Position numbers and translations under genes: made by a program. From Candidatus Methylobacter oryzae (GTDB taxonomy: Bacteria > Pseudomonadota > Gammaproteobacteria > Methylococcales > Methylomonadaceae), in NCBI RefSeq assembly GCF_003994235.2, contig NZ_RYFG02000121.1, forward strand, positions 62,001 to 126,000: DNA of 64,000 nucleotides, written 5' to 3'. Shown here one piece after another: positions 45,704-54,422 of this stretch (position 1 is its first letter; every line of letters begins with the position of its first letter). Below the pieces are notes generated by a model. The model was not told the origin of the DNA and made no database searches. It saw only the letters and a list, made by a program, of their open reading frames with translations.

Positions 45704-46450
45704 CTAAACTTTCAACGTGTCCATTAGATCAATCATAAACTCCATTTCCTCATCTTCAACTTTATCCCAACCGGTAAAGCCTAGACTGGAGAGCACTTCC
45801 CGGTTTTTCTCATCGGCATCCATATCCAGAAGCAGGCGGCTGATGAGGTCGTGTTGGTCGGCCAGTTTGGGGCCTAGCATTAACGAGTGGTGAATAACGC
45901 TGATTTGGCTGCGAACCAATATCCGTAGCTGATTTTTTATCAGCGTGGATAAATCGTCGAAAGCTTCGGCCAGAAAAAAACCGACATCGCTATCGTCGCG
46001 TAGCAGATGCTTCGCGACTAAAACATAAGAATCGGAGGTCTTCAATTCGATATTAGCCGCATTCAGGTCGGCCGATTCCAGCATAATCATACCGATCATG
46101 TTGACGTCCGGATCTTCGGTTGTGGCAACCTTAATGCCGGGCTGCAAATTTGCAATATCTTGAACCGGGCTATTGATAGAGGTGGCGACAATGACTTCGT
46201 CGCAACATCCCCTGGGCTTTGTCAAAGGGCGGAAGCCTTTGTCCCTGACCAGTATTGCGGCATCGTAAGGGTTGGCGTAAATCAAATCGATGCTGTCGTT
46301 TTGAATAGCCGAACGCTGACTGTGAAAATTGTTATACATCTCCAAATGGATGGCCAGATCTGTGTGTTTTTGCAGCCAAGTATTGAATATGTACCACCCG
46401 GAAATATGGTCAGGCGAAAAATCGGGGCTGACTGTGAAAATATAGGACAT
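45704..46450 (-). CDS. PhnD-like substrate-binding protein without signal peptide
   Basis: The protein has 248 residues and fits the PhnD/SsuA periplasmic-binding fold (SAIQNDSIDLIYANPYDAAI, then PGIKVATTEDPDVNMIGMIM), but begins MSYIFTVSPDFSPDHISG with no export signal. It is therefore probably a cytoplasmic ligand sensor rather than part of a transporter. It is last in a run of minus-strand genes encoding PAS, roadblock, GTPase and FimV-like proteins. Confidence 0.75.
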   Translation of the reverse strand: MSYIFTVSPDFSPDHISGWYIFNTWLQKHTDLAIHLEMYNNFHSQRSAIQNDSIDLIYANPYDAAILVRDKGFRPLTKPRGCCDEVIVATSINSPVQDIANLQPGIKVATTEDPDVNMIGMIMLESADLNAANIELKTSDSYVLVAKHLLRDDSDVGFFLAEAFDDLSTLIKNQLRILVRSQISVIHHSLMLGPKLADQHDLISRLLLDMDADEKNREVLSSLGFTGWDKVEDEEMEFMIDLMDTLKV

Positions 46451-46474
46451 AGGATCGCTGGTAATGGAAGTTGG

Positions 46475-46951
46475 TTAAAATAAGGTTGGGTATAGTTTGA
46501 TGCATTCATCGACTTTGGCTTTCGACGGTTTGCGGCGCACCGAAGTATAGCCGACAGTAATCCCGTTCCGGATATTAGGGATTACTGTCGCTTTAACCCA
46601 ATAATAACCGCCGTCTTTGCGCAGATTTTTAACAAACCCCTGCCATTTTTCACCTTTTTGCACAGTATCCCAGAGCTCTTTAAACGCTGCCGGCGGCATA
46701 TCCGGATGTCTGAGAATCGAATGCGGCGCGCCGATGAGTTCGTCTTCGGTATAACCCGACATATCGATAAAAGCCTGATTGACATGCGTAATAACGCCAG
46801 CAGGATCGGTTGTCGACACAATCAGTTTTCCGTCGGGGTAAGGCGTTTCCAGCTCGGAATAGTAAATTTTCCGGCTAAAACCACCGTATAAATTTAGAAT
46901 GATTTCCTTGAACTCTCCTACAATATTTTCAGGCTTCATATCCTGGATCAT
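46475..46951 (-). CDS. Stand-alone Aer-type PAS protein
   Basis: The protein has 158 residues, a single PAS domain with DELIGAPHSILRHPDMPPAA and KWQGFVKNLRKDGGYYWVKA, the hallmarks of FAD-binding Aer PAS domains (compare residues 10-120 of the chemoreceptor at 29018-31363). No effector domain is attached, so it may signal through neighbouring proteins. An in-frame ATG four codons later is a possible alternative start. Confidence 0.88.
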   Translation of the reverse strand: MIQDMKPENIVGEFKEIILNLYGGFSRKIYYSELETPYPDGKLIVSTTDPAGVITHVNQAFIDMSGYTEDELIGAPHSILRHPDMPPAAFKELWDTVQKGEKWQGFVKNLRKDGGYYWVKATVIPNIRNGITVGYTSVRRKPSKAKVDECIKLYPTLF

Positions 46952-46998
46952 GTTATATCCGCCTCCGCGATGCTTCGAATTAAATCAAAATAAAAGGG

Positions 46999-47361
46999 TT
47001 AAATCAGTTCTTGAATAGATTGCGCCGCCCGTTTCACATCCAGAAAAATGAGTCCTAATTTTGCATTAGGTTTGGCCAACACAGTTAAGACCGCATCTTG
47101 TCCGGCCTGGGTCATCAGAACATAGCCTTTTTCACCTTTAATCAATACTTGATCCATATGGCCGCGGTCCAATTCTTGCGCTGTGCGCGAGCCTAACGAC
47201 AACATCGCCGCACTCATAGCGCCGACCCGGTCTTCATCCAGGCTTTGAGGCAATTCCGCAGCCATCATCAAACCATCGGTTGAAATCACTCCTGAAGCTT
47301 CAATTTCGGCTGAAGTACCGTTCAGTTGCTTCAGTATAGAAGTCAACATATCTGCTCTCAT
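46999..47361 (-). CDS. Roadblock/LC7 domain protein
   Basis: The protein has 120 residues, one roadblock fold: GVISTDGLMMAAELP, then AMSAAMLSLGSRTAQELD and GYVLMTQAGQDAVLTVLAKP. Bacterial roadblock proteins such as MglB regulate small GTPases as activators or exchange factors. An MglA-like GTPase is encoded two genes upstream (48117-48653), the likely partner. RBS AAGGAG lies before the ATG, and a hexamer repeat begins about 18 bases further upstream. Confidence 0.88.
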   Translation of the reverse strand: MRADMLTSILKQLNGTSAEIEASGVISTDGLMMAAELPQSLDEDRVGAMSAAMLSLGSRTAQELDRGHMDQVLIKGEKGYVLMTQAGQDAVLTVLAKPNAKLGLIFLDVKRAAQSIQELI

Positions 47362-47379
47362 TTTATTCTCCTTGAATAT

Positions 47380-47409
47380 TTTTAATTTTAATTTTAATTT
47401 TAATTTTAA
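47380..47409. repeat. Five tandem TTTTAA hexamers upstream of the roadblock gene
   Basis: TTTTAA is repeated five times without error immediately upstream of the roadblock gene's ribosome site. Copy number could change by slipped-strand pairing and alter transcription or translation of the gene. Confidence 0.85.
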
Positions 47410-47477
47410 TGTTTAGTGCTTGCTTTAATCATGCCATTCGAGTGCCTAAACGCAAGCATTGGAGTCCTTGGTTTTAA

Positions 47478-48110
47478 TTAAGCATAGCGAATGCTTAAAG
47501 CCCAAATCAGGGTTACCAGCTCAGGCCGGTTAAAGTAGGGAATACCGGAAATGACTAGGACAAACCTGTTAGTGCCCACATAGACAGGCCAGAAACCGAC
47601 TTTACTGTTGCCGGCGGCGTCGACGATGGCCCAGGCGTTGCTGGAAATGCCCATGTTATTTGATAGAACTCCGGACCGGCGTTCATGGATGGCTGCGATT
47701 TCGGCGCTAAGTGCAGAGAGCTCTTCGGCAACTTCGTGGGGGAAACCGCTGGTCGATAGGTAAAAACCGAGATTATCAGCCAATAATACTTTGCCTTGTA
47801 AGGAGATGGCTGCCAATAAATCCGGCAAGATGACTTCTAATGAACCTTCCGGAGCGCCGATAGGTTCATTAACGCCTTGCACCCAACCTAACTGCTGGCA
47901 ATGCAGTAATAATTCCAGACATTGTTCAGCATTTTTCATATCCATTAAGCGCTTTAGTGTGTCCAGATTCATTGCCGGTGTTTGCGGTTCCAGTAACAAT
48001 AGCCTGAGAAATTGAGCAGGCTTATCGATTTTTGTTGAGGAAACCGCATAATAAGCGCCTGCCGGTGTCGGATACAGGTACAAACTCTCGGTCAGGGTAT
48101 ATTGGCTCAT
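47478..48110 (-). CDS. Unknown protein with C-terminal roadblock-like region
   Basis: The protein has 210 residues. The first ~85 residues look like a small helical domain (DTLKRLMDMKNAEQCLELLL), and the remainder (GKVLLADNLGFYLSTSGFPH, then ELSALSAEIAAIHERRSGVL) follows the roadblock pattern. It lies six bases after the MglA-like gene, so it may be a second GTPase regulator. No catalytic residues are visible. Confidence 0.65.
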   Translation of the reverse strand: MSQYTLTESLYLYPTPAGAYYAVSSTKIDKPAQFLRLLLLEPQTPAMNLDTLKRLMDMKNAEQCLELLLHCQQLGWVQGVNEPIGAPEGSLEVILPDLLAAISLQGKVLLADNLGFYLSTSGFPHEVAEELSALSAEIAAIHERRSGVLSNNMGISSNAWAIVDAAGNSKVGFWPVYVGTNRFVLVISGIPYFNRPELVTLIWALSIRYA

Positions 48111-48116
48111 GACGGA

Positions 48117-48653
48117 TTATTCCTCCAGTTCAGGATCCAATGAGTAGAGCAAAGCCTGAATCAGGATAGAAACGTCCTTTTTTGCCCGGGGGTCGACGGC
48201 AAAAATAGGAGGGTTGATACCTAGGCCCTGAATATGCGTATGGTAATCGTCAATAGTGGGGGTGCTGCTTAAATCCATTTGCGTAACGCCGATTGCAACC
48301 TGCGTCTTATCGATAAAATCTTTGAACGCATCCAGAAAAAAACGCATATCCTGGAACGGATCAGCGCGAGTATTATCCAGCAGCAAAATCAGGCCAATAC
48401 CGCCGGTTTTGAGAATATCCCACATGAAATCAAAACGTTCCTGGCCTGGGGTGCCGTAAAGATGGAGTTTTTCACCTCCCGCCAGCTTCATGATGCCGTA
48501 ATCCATGGCAACGGTGGTCGCGGCTTTGCGGGACTTGGTCATATCGCTGGCGGAAGCGTCGGTTTGAACCGGAGCTTGGTCGCTGATGGATGCGATGGCT
48601 GTTGTTTTGCCGGCACCGACCGGTCCGGTGAAGATAATTTTATAATGGCTCAT
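48117..48653 (-). CDS. MglA-like small GTPase
   Basis: The protein has 178 residues. G1 is TGPVGAGKTTAI near residue 9, the switch-like region contains TTVAMDYG, G3 is YGTPGQERF (Gly-Gln in place of the usual DxxG Asp), and G4 is GVTQMDL. This matches the ATP/GTP-binding group related to MglA, in which the G3 Asp is altered. It probably works with the adjacent roadblock proteins to control polarity, pili or another surface process (inference). Confidence 0.85.
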   Translation of the reverse strand: MSHYKIIFTGPVGAGKTTAIASISDQAPVQTDASASDMTKSRKAATTVAMDYGIMKLAGGEKLHLYGTPGQERFDFMWDILKTGGIGLILLLDNTRADPFQDMRFFLDAFKDFIDKTQVAIGVTQMDLSSTPTIDDYHTHIQGLGINPPIFAVDPRAKKDVSILIQALLYSLDPELEE

Positions 48654-48674
48654 TTTCGATCCGTAATTTTGCGG

Positions 48675-49856
48675 TTAATCTCGGCGTAATTTGCTAATGA
48701 TCCGGCTCATCAGGCCTTTGCGTACATTAGGTTTATGAGCTGGCGTTTCAATTTTGTCGTCAGATTCGCGTTGTGTCTGCCCGACTAAACCTACGGCATG
48801 AGCTGCACTGATAAAAACGAACACGTAACGGGGATTGATGTTCAACACCTGTGCGGTATTCATCATCGTGCGCGGGCTTTGAATCAGCAAGGCGGCTATA
48901 CGCAAAGCGTGCGGAGTAATAAGCCAACGGGTGAATTCGGGCCATCTTTTCAAATACACCGGTTTGGTAATATCAAGCTCTTGTGGATAGCGCCCCTTTG
49001 ATGTCCAGATGGCCAGTTTCCATAAAAAAGCATTCATATCTTGAAACTTTTCGGGCTGACCGTTAACGGCGGTATATGTGCGTTCATCGATGACTGCGAT
49101 GGTGGGGGAGGGTGAATTCATTTTAATGCCGGCGAAAGCCCTGAGCATTTTGTCGTCGGCATCGAGCCAAATTTCACGGTTGTCGGGAAAAATCAGTAGT
49201 GGTTTCCAACCGGACCCCAAATTGATAGCCCGCACTTTTTCAAACGCAAATTTATAGGCTGCCTGCACAATACCCTGAAAATGTAGTTTAGCGTTGTAGG
49301 ATGCCAAGACTACTTGACCGGGGTCGCTAAAGTCGATGTTGGGCGCTATGCCGATAAACGCCGAAAACCCTTGTTCGTCCATATTCATCGCTGCTTGATG
49401 CTTGGAGATTTTGGCGCGATCGTCGTTGCCGATGTTAATGGTTTTAAGGAGGGCGACCTGGCAGTCCTGAGTATCGGCAGGCGAACTGTCCGGCTGCATC
49501 TCTGTGGACGGGCCGGTGTTTAGGGCAATGAGATTTTTTGCTTGCTCCACCGCTGTCAGCATCCGGGCCGAGGTCACCGGTTTTTTAACATGGATCAGTT
49601 TTTCCTGCCCAGGCTGGCTGTCTTGTACCGAAAGGACGATGACCGGTTTTTCCGGATGTTTGTCCACAATGTCGTTAAGCACAGCTTGTGAACGGGCCAT
49701 ATCGGCATCAATCACGTTCGCTTGTGCATCCTGGCTGTTCGCAACGACCATGGCAGCTCCCTGGCAAGGGCCGTGCAAAAACATCGCCATCATTTTTTGA
49801 GCGCGTTCATCCATGCCGTGTAAAGCGAGCTGCAAAGGCTTTTGATTAATCTTCAT
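48675..49856 (-). CDS. Pseudo-receiver protein with C-terminal winged-helix-like domain
   Basis: The protein has 393 residues. The N-terminal ~120 residues resemble a response-regulator fold (ANVIDADMARSQAVLNDIV, then KPVIVLSVQD and HVKKPVTSARMLTAVEQAK), with Asp in VIDADM but not the full acidic pocket. The C-terminal part (WPEFTRWLITPHALRIAALL, then TMMNTAQVLNINPRYVFVFI) looks like a winged helix. Start at 49856 overlaps the upstream stop by 11 bases; the longer frame to 50054 is antisense to no gene but overlaps the FimV-like gene. Probable regulatory partner of the GTPase module. Confidence 0.65.
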   Translation of the reverse strand: MKINQKPLQLALHGMDERAQKMMAMFLHGPCQGAAMVVANSQDAQANVIDADMARSQAVLNDIVDKHPEKPVIVLSVQDSQPGQEKLIHVKKPVTSARMLTAVEQAKNLIALNTGPSTEMQPDSSPADTQDCQVALLKTINIGNDDRAKISKHQAAMNMDEQGFSAFIGIAPNIDFSDPGQVVLASYNAKLHFQGIVQAAYKFAFEKVRAINLGSGWKPLLIFPDNREIWLDADDKMLRAFAGIKMNSPSPTIAVIDERTYTAVNGQPEKFQDMNAFLWKLAIWTSKGRYPQELDITKPVYLKRWPEFTRWLITPHALRIAALLIQSPRTMMNTAQVLNINPRYVFVFISAAHAVGLVGQTQRESDDKIETPAHKPNVRKGLMSRIISKLRRD

Positions 49857-50559
49857 GTACCTGTTCCGGGAAAGACGAACGCAGTTCGTCCCATAGGTGT
49901 TGATGGGGGTTTTCGAACTCGGCCAATAAGCCGGCCATACGCCGGTAAGCGGCAGCGTCTTGAGTGGAACGGTATAAAGCCAATAATTCAAGCTGTAAAT
50001 CTTCCTTTTGGCTCTCTTCCAAGATAGCCGATTCCAGCACCGTTTTCGCCTCATTCAATTGGCTGTAGTTAATGTAATCGAGCGCCAAGGATAAAGCGTC
50101 AGGTCTATCCGATTGTACGGCCGCGCTTTGCTTCACTACTTGAATATTTCCTACGGCCCCAGTTGTCAGTAAAGTGAACGGAACAGTCTGTAATGGCTGT
50201 CCGGCGTTTTGCAGCAAGCGCCACTGCTCGTCGTTCAGCTTGGCCTTAGCGCCTGACAACATTCGGCGTTTCAGTGTCGCTCCTCGTTCACCCAATGCAA
50301 TCGTCAGGTCAATCAATGCAGCGACTAAGTGGTCCGGCAAATTTTCACGGTAGCAAAAGAAAATGCGCTGGGTATGAGCAATTAAGTTTTCAGGATTGCG
50401 TGTAATCAGGTATAGCAAGTGTTCCAGTATGCCGGAGTGTTTTTCGGATAGATTTAATTTTATTGGGCGGGTCACCGCAAAATTTAGCTCTATGTCAGAC
50501 GAATCGGGCCAAGGCTTGTTGTTCTTTGCATAGACAAGAGTCTGAATAAAATCGGTCAT
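49846..50559 (-). CDS. Protein with FimV C-terminal-like domain
   Basis: The protein has 237 residues. The last ~75 residues (ALSLALDYINYSQLNEAKTV, then LELLALYRSTQDAAAYRRMA) resemble the FimV C-terminal TPR-like domain. FimV is a polar hub for type IV pili in Pseudomonas. No peptidoglycan-binding LysM or membrane segment is present. It is the first gene of the minus-strand cluster that runs to 45704, and suggests that the cluster serves pili or polarity (inference). Confidence 0.65.
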   Translation of the reverse strand: MTDFIQTLVYAKNNKPWPDSSDIELNFAVTRPIKLNLSEKHSGILEHLLYLITRNPENLIAHTQRIFFCYRENLPDHLVAALIDLTIALGERGATLKRRMLSGAKAKLNDEQWRLLQNAGQPLQTVPFTLLTTGAVGNIQVVKQSAAVQSDRPDALSLALDYINYSQLNEAKTVLESAILEESQKEDLQLELLALYRSTQDAAAYRRMAGLLAEFENPHQHLWDELRSSFPEQVHED

Positions 50560-50823
50560 GGTTGAGGTATGGTCATAATCAATAGGTTTATTTACGGCTG
50601 TCTAAGAGAAAATACGGGTCAAGTTAATTCAGAAGTAAGTTTTTACCTATATGCATCATTGAAAAATGTGATGTAAATTTGAAAAGAAAGTTCAGGCTTT
50701 CATTCGCCGTTCTTTACAAATCGGGGGATTGGTTAATTAAAGCGGTAAGTAGAGCATGCCCAACGTGTATAATCGCGCGGTTAGCGCCCGGCTCATCATT
50801 CCATCCGCCGAATAATCAGGTCA

Positions 50824-51717
50824 ATGATCCAGTTAAACTCCGCAACACTCATCACCTATGGCTTTTTAACCTTCGCGTTGCTCGATTTATGGCTGCCGCG
50901 GACAACTCATCTTTCACGATATGCGCCATGGTCTGTCTTTCTTGTCCTCGCCATTATCGCCGGGTTGTTTTTCAACATATTGCAGCCGACGGCTTTATTG
51001 TGGATTGTTCTATTCGGCGGTAGCGCTTGGGCTTTAACTCAAAAAGACTTGGGCTTAGCCGTTAAACGCGCGTTGTTCGCTAGCGTTTTTTTGCTATCCG
51101 GCGGGTTGCTGATGCACTATTTGCCTGGGTTTGACAATCCGAAAATCATCGCGAATTTATATTTAAGCGAAAACGCTCTTCCGTACAATAAATACCTGAA
51201 TTTCGACAGTGCGTTGATCGCGTTATTCATCTTGGGCTTCGGTCATCAACGTTTGGGCGGCGCTTCGGAATGGCGGTCGACGCTAAAAGGCATGACGCTG
51301 ATTACGCCGCTGACTTGGCTGACCGTGATGTGCTTGTCGCTATGGCTCGGCTACGTGCAATGGCAACCGAAATGGACGCCGATATTTTTTCTTTGGGCCT
51401 GGGGCAATCTGTTGTTTACCTGTATGGTTGAGGAAGCGTTTTTTCGCGGTTTTATTCAAAAACATTTGGTGCAGGGTTTGTCGAGAGTCCGCTACGGCGA
51501 TGCGCTTGCGATAGCGATTGCGGCGGTTTTGTTCGGATTGAGGCATTACATGGGCGGCATTAACTACATTCTGCTGGCTACGGTTGCAGGTATCGGTTAC
51601 GGCTGCGCCTACCGCCACACCGGGCGTATAGAAGCTTCGATTTTGACCCATTTCAGTTTGAATTCGCTGCATTTCTTGTTGTTTACTTACCCCGCATTAG
51701 CAGCGTCAATGCGATAG
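50824..51717 (+). CDS. CPBP-family intramembrane protease (CAAX/Rce1-like)
   Basis: The protein has 297 residues with about eight hydrophobic segments. Motif 1 EEAFFRG is near residue 203, motif 2 (FGLRHY) near 238 and HFSLNSLHF near the C-terminus; the Glu and His residues form the active site of glutamic intramembrane proteases. The family cleaves membrane or prenylated substrates and is common in bacteriocin self-immunity. Substrate unknown. It is convergent with the PhyH gene, with seven bases between. Confidence 0.85.
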   Translation: MIQLNSATLITYGFLTFALLDLWLPRTTHLSRYAPWSVFLVLAIIAGLFFNILQPTALLWIVLFGGSAWALTQKDLGLAVKRALFASVFLLSGGLLMHYLPGFDNPKIIANLYLSENALPYNKYLNFDSALIALFILGFGHQRLGGASEWRSTLKGMTLITPLTWLTVMCLSLWLGYVQWQPKWTPIFFLWAWGNLLFTCMVEEAFFRGFIQKHLVQGLSRVRYGDALAIAIAAVLFGLRHYMGGINYILLATVAGIGYGCAYRHTGRIEASILTHFSLNSLHFLLFTYPALAASMR

Positions 51718-51724
51718 AGGCCGA

Positions 51725-52765
51725 TTATTTCCAAACCGGATGAATGCCGTAATCGTGCGGAAACAGCGTAATGTATTGCACGACCCGCGGATAATGCGCC
51801 AAATTGCGGCCGCTGCCGTGCGGCAAGGCGTGGTTCCAGAGCACGAAATCGCCGGCGCAACCGGTGACCGGCACCGGTCCCAGGCTTTCCAAATCCTGGT
51901 CGCGCGGGTTCTGCTCCGGCGCGAGTTTTCCAATCCATTGATCGATGCGGCGATGAAAGCCCGGCACGCAACGGAAAGCGCCTTGTTCGGCGCTGGTATC
52001 GCTTAAGTACAGCAAGCCCTGGATGCCGAAAGGGATAGGCAGCGCAATGCTGACGTCCCAGTGCAGGCGGCTGGGGCCGGATATATCGATGCCGTTTTGC
52101 TCGGGCCGGTTCAGGCTGGAACGGTCTACGGTAGCCCATAAATCATCGGTCCCCCAGAGTTGTTCGAACGCTTTACGGATACGCGGGGCGGCGCGGTTTT
52201 TGTTCAGCGCCGGATGTTGGAACAGCGATATCCAAAAAGTATGCGTTCCGTCATACCAAGTCTCGGGGGTTTGCGGGTCCATGCCGAGAAAATCCCATAA
52301 CGCCGCTTCGGCGGCCCGGCAATCTTCTACGGGAATCGCATTGCGCAGCACCACGTAGCCGTTTTGCCGCCAGAACGCCAGGTCTTCTGCCGACAATACC
52401 GGCTCCTGAATATCGCTGCCCTCGATGGGATAATGATGGGGCGGTTGTTCCAGATAAGCACTAACCATTTTATTGAGGCGATCTACTAACGCACAATCGG
52501 GAACGCCGCCAAGCTTTTGCACGATCCATTGTTCGAATTCGGCATAGGCCGGGCGATGACTAAACAGGTATTCCGCCGGTTCGACGATGCCCAAGCCCAA
52601 ACCTTGCATCAGTGTGAAATCGAGTCCGTGTTCGTTTTGTACACTGTCCCGGTCAAGCTTGCCTTCGACTTCCAGCAGCCGTTTGCGCCAATAGCGTTTC
52701 AAATGCAGCAGGCCCAAGCCGCCGGTTTCCAGTGAAGAAATGTCGAGCGTGGAGTTTGCGGTCAT
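51725..52765 (-). CDS. Phytanoyl-CoA dioxygenase (PhyH) family protein
   Basis: The protein has 346 residues. It is an Fe(II)/2-oxoglutarate oxygenase: the HxD pair is in RLHWDVSIALP near residue 230, the distal His in LWNHALPHGSGRN, and the Arg that holds 2-oxoglutarate follows. The N-terminal ~110 residues are an extra domain. Substrate unknown. It lies next to an AraC regulator on the same strand, which may control it. Confidence 0.85.
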   Translation of the reverse strand: MTANSTLDISSLETGGLGLLHLKRYWRKRLLEVEGKLDRDSVQNEHGLDFTLMQGLGLGIVEPAEYLFSHRPAYAEFEQWIVQKLGGVPDCALVDRLNKMVSAYLEQPPHHYPIEGSDIQEPVLSAEDLAFWRQNGYVVLRNAIPVEDCRAAEAALWDFLGMDPQTPETWYDGTHTFWISLFQHPALNKNRAAPRIRKAFEQLWGTDDLWATVDRSSLNRPEQNGIDISGPSRLHWDVSIALPIPFGIQGLLYLSDTSAEQGAFRCVPGFHRRIDQWIGKLAPEQNPRDQDLESLGPVPVTGCAGDFVLWNHALPHGSGRNLAHYPRVVQYITLFPHDYGIHPVWK

Positions 52766-52838
52766 TTATTTTTTCCGTTTGTTATTCAATGCGTGCCGTG
52801 CGCACCTTTGGTTGAGTTCAATAGTATAATTTGGCGGC

Positions 52839-53636
52839 TTAACGTTGCAGCCGCGCCAATTTTTGCAGACCGACTGTCGGTGCTGCGCCGAACGTTTTGC
52901 GGAATTCGTGGCTGAAATGGGCCGAATCCGAAAAACCTGTCGCGTGCGCCGCGGTTGTGAAATTGTTGCCTTTTATAATTTCGCGTATCGCTTTTCGTAT
53001 CCGGTTCCAACCTCGATAACGGCGGAACGGAACACCAATCTGTTGTGTAAACAAGTGCTGGAATCGCGAGGCCGATAGTCCCGTCGTCTCTGCCAGCGTA
53101 GCCACTGCGGTGAGGTCGTCTTCGTGTTCGAATAAATAATCCACTATTTGAGCTATGCGAGGATCGATCAATTCGGCTTTTGCTCGTTGTTTGGCAAATC
53201 CCATCAGGTCGTCCAACGGTGCCGCAGACCAGTGAGGATTGTAGCGGTCTTCATAAAGGCCGCGCATGAATGCAATCTCGCCGCCAGTGCCGACCAGCGC
53301 GCCGTTGATTTCGCGGGTATTGCGGATCAGCGGTTTCAACGCATCGGCTCCGGCGACGTTCGGTTCGATATAAAACACCGTCAGCGGATCGCCGCCGACA
53401 TCCAGCTCGTGCAGTACGCCGGCGGGAATGACAGCCGTGCGGCAGGACTGCCAAGCACAACCATGCAGCCGCAGCCGGAAGCTGCCGTAAATTCCGGCAA
53501 GAAAAACCGGCGCGCCGTGCTGATGACTAGCGTTGTAGTACAGCGGCCTGGTAAAAAATGTGCTGCTTTCGCTAATGTCCCAAAGCGCATCAAACTCCGA
53601 AACAGCACGTTTATACAAGCGGGGACTGTCGGCCAT
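52839..53636 (-). CDS. AraC-family transcriptional regulator
   Basis: The protein has 265 residues. An N-terminal cupin-like sensor region (HQHGAPVFLAGIYGSFRLRL, then AVIPAGVLHELDVGG) is followed by two helix-turn-helix units: AVATLAETTGLSASRFQHLF and TTAAHATGFSDSAHFSHEFR. Start at 53636 is supported by GAGGAG seven bases upstream; the frame also opens at 53651. Likely targets are the downstream PhyH gene or the divergent membrane protein gene. Confidence 0.88.
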   Translation of the reverse strand: MADSPRLYKRAVSEFDALWDISESSTFFTRPLYYNASHQHGAPVFLAGIYGSFRLRLHGCAWQSCRTAVIPAGVLHELDVGGDPLTVFYIEPNVAGADALKPLIRNTREINGALVGTGGEIAFMRGLYEDRYNPHWSAAPLDDLMGFAKQRAKAELIDPRIAQIVDYLFEHEDDLTAVATLAETTGLSASRFQHLFTQQIGVPFRRYRGWNRIRKAIREIIKGNNFTTAAHATGFSDSAHFSHEFRKTFGAAPTVGLQKLARLQR

Positions 53637-53784
53637 ATTTATACTCCTCATCGTCTTGAGCCGGCCTGTGTTTATGCAGGCGTCGGCGATACAGTCTAGT
53701 CAAATCGCCGGGTAATGACAACGGACTGAGTCATTCGCCGGTTCTTCCGGGCCGGTAAAGTTTTTTATAACGATGAGGATAACC

Positions 53785-54243
53785 ATGACCAAGCAAAAAA
53801 CTTCATTCACAAACCTATTCCTATTGGCGTTTGCCGGGCTTTGCCTGACGATAGCTTTGGCGATTGCCTGGGTGCTCGGCGTTACGCTGTTTTTTCCGGA
53901 CGGTGATTTGGCGGGCGCCTTGATCGACAGGGCCGACATCATCAGGGCTCATGTCGATTATTTGATGATGGCCCAGTTCCTGTTCATCTTTTTCCTGCTG
54001 TTCCGGCAGTATGAGGTCAATCCACCGGTTTGGGTTGTTGCCGCCTGTTGTTTCGGCGCTTTTTTCAATCCATTGGCATTTTTGATCAGGGGCCTGACGC
54101 CAAAACCGGCCGTTGTAATTCCTGTCGAAGCGCATTTTCCGTTTCAGGCAGGCTTGAGCTTTACGCTGACAACGGTTGGGTTTTTGACTGCCGTTGCGCT
54201 GGTGGTCCGGGCGGCCTGGAAACAGAGGCCATTGAGCAATTAA
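53785..54243 (+). CDS. Integral membrane protein of unknown function
   Basis: The protein has 152 residues with four membrane segments (about 10-33, 55-72, 82-100 and 124-145). Conserved-looking residues include His in RAHVDYLMMAQFLF and in EAHFPFQAG. No family was recognised with certainty. RBS GAGGA lies before the ATG. A decayed copy of its C-terminal part lies at 55481-55603, beyond the PfkB gene. It is divergent from the AraC regulator and may be under its control. Confidence 0.7.
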   Translation: MTKQKTSFTNLFLLAFAGLCLTIALAIAWVLGVTLFFPDGDLAGALIDRADIIRAHVDYLMMAQFLFIFFLLFRQYEVNPPVWVVAACCFGAFFNPLAFLIRGLTPKPAVVIPVEAHFPFQAGLSFTLTTVGFLTAVALVVRAAWKQRPLSN

Positions 54244-54269
54244 AGGTCACTTTCAGTACGTAGAAAAAG

Positions 54270-54391
54270 GAACACGGATGACACGGATTAAACGGATAAT
54301 CACGGATTTTAAAAGCGTCATCGAACTTGGCTTGGACTAAATATCCGTGCAAATCTGACCCATCCGTGTCATCCGTGTCATCCGTGTTCTA
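54270..54391. repeat. Dispersed ATCCGTGT repeat, copy 4
   Basis: AACACGGATGACACGGATTA at the left and CATCCGTGTCATCCGTGTTC at the right enclose CTTGGCTTGGACTAAA, shared with copy 1. The right arm contains one extra CATCCGTGT unit. Confidence 0.8.
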
Positions 54392-54422
54392 TTGGGAATA
54401 CGCTGAATAGTTACGATTAAAG

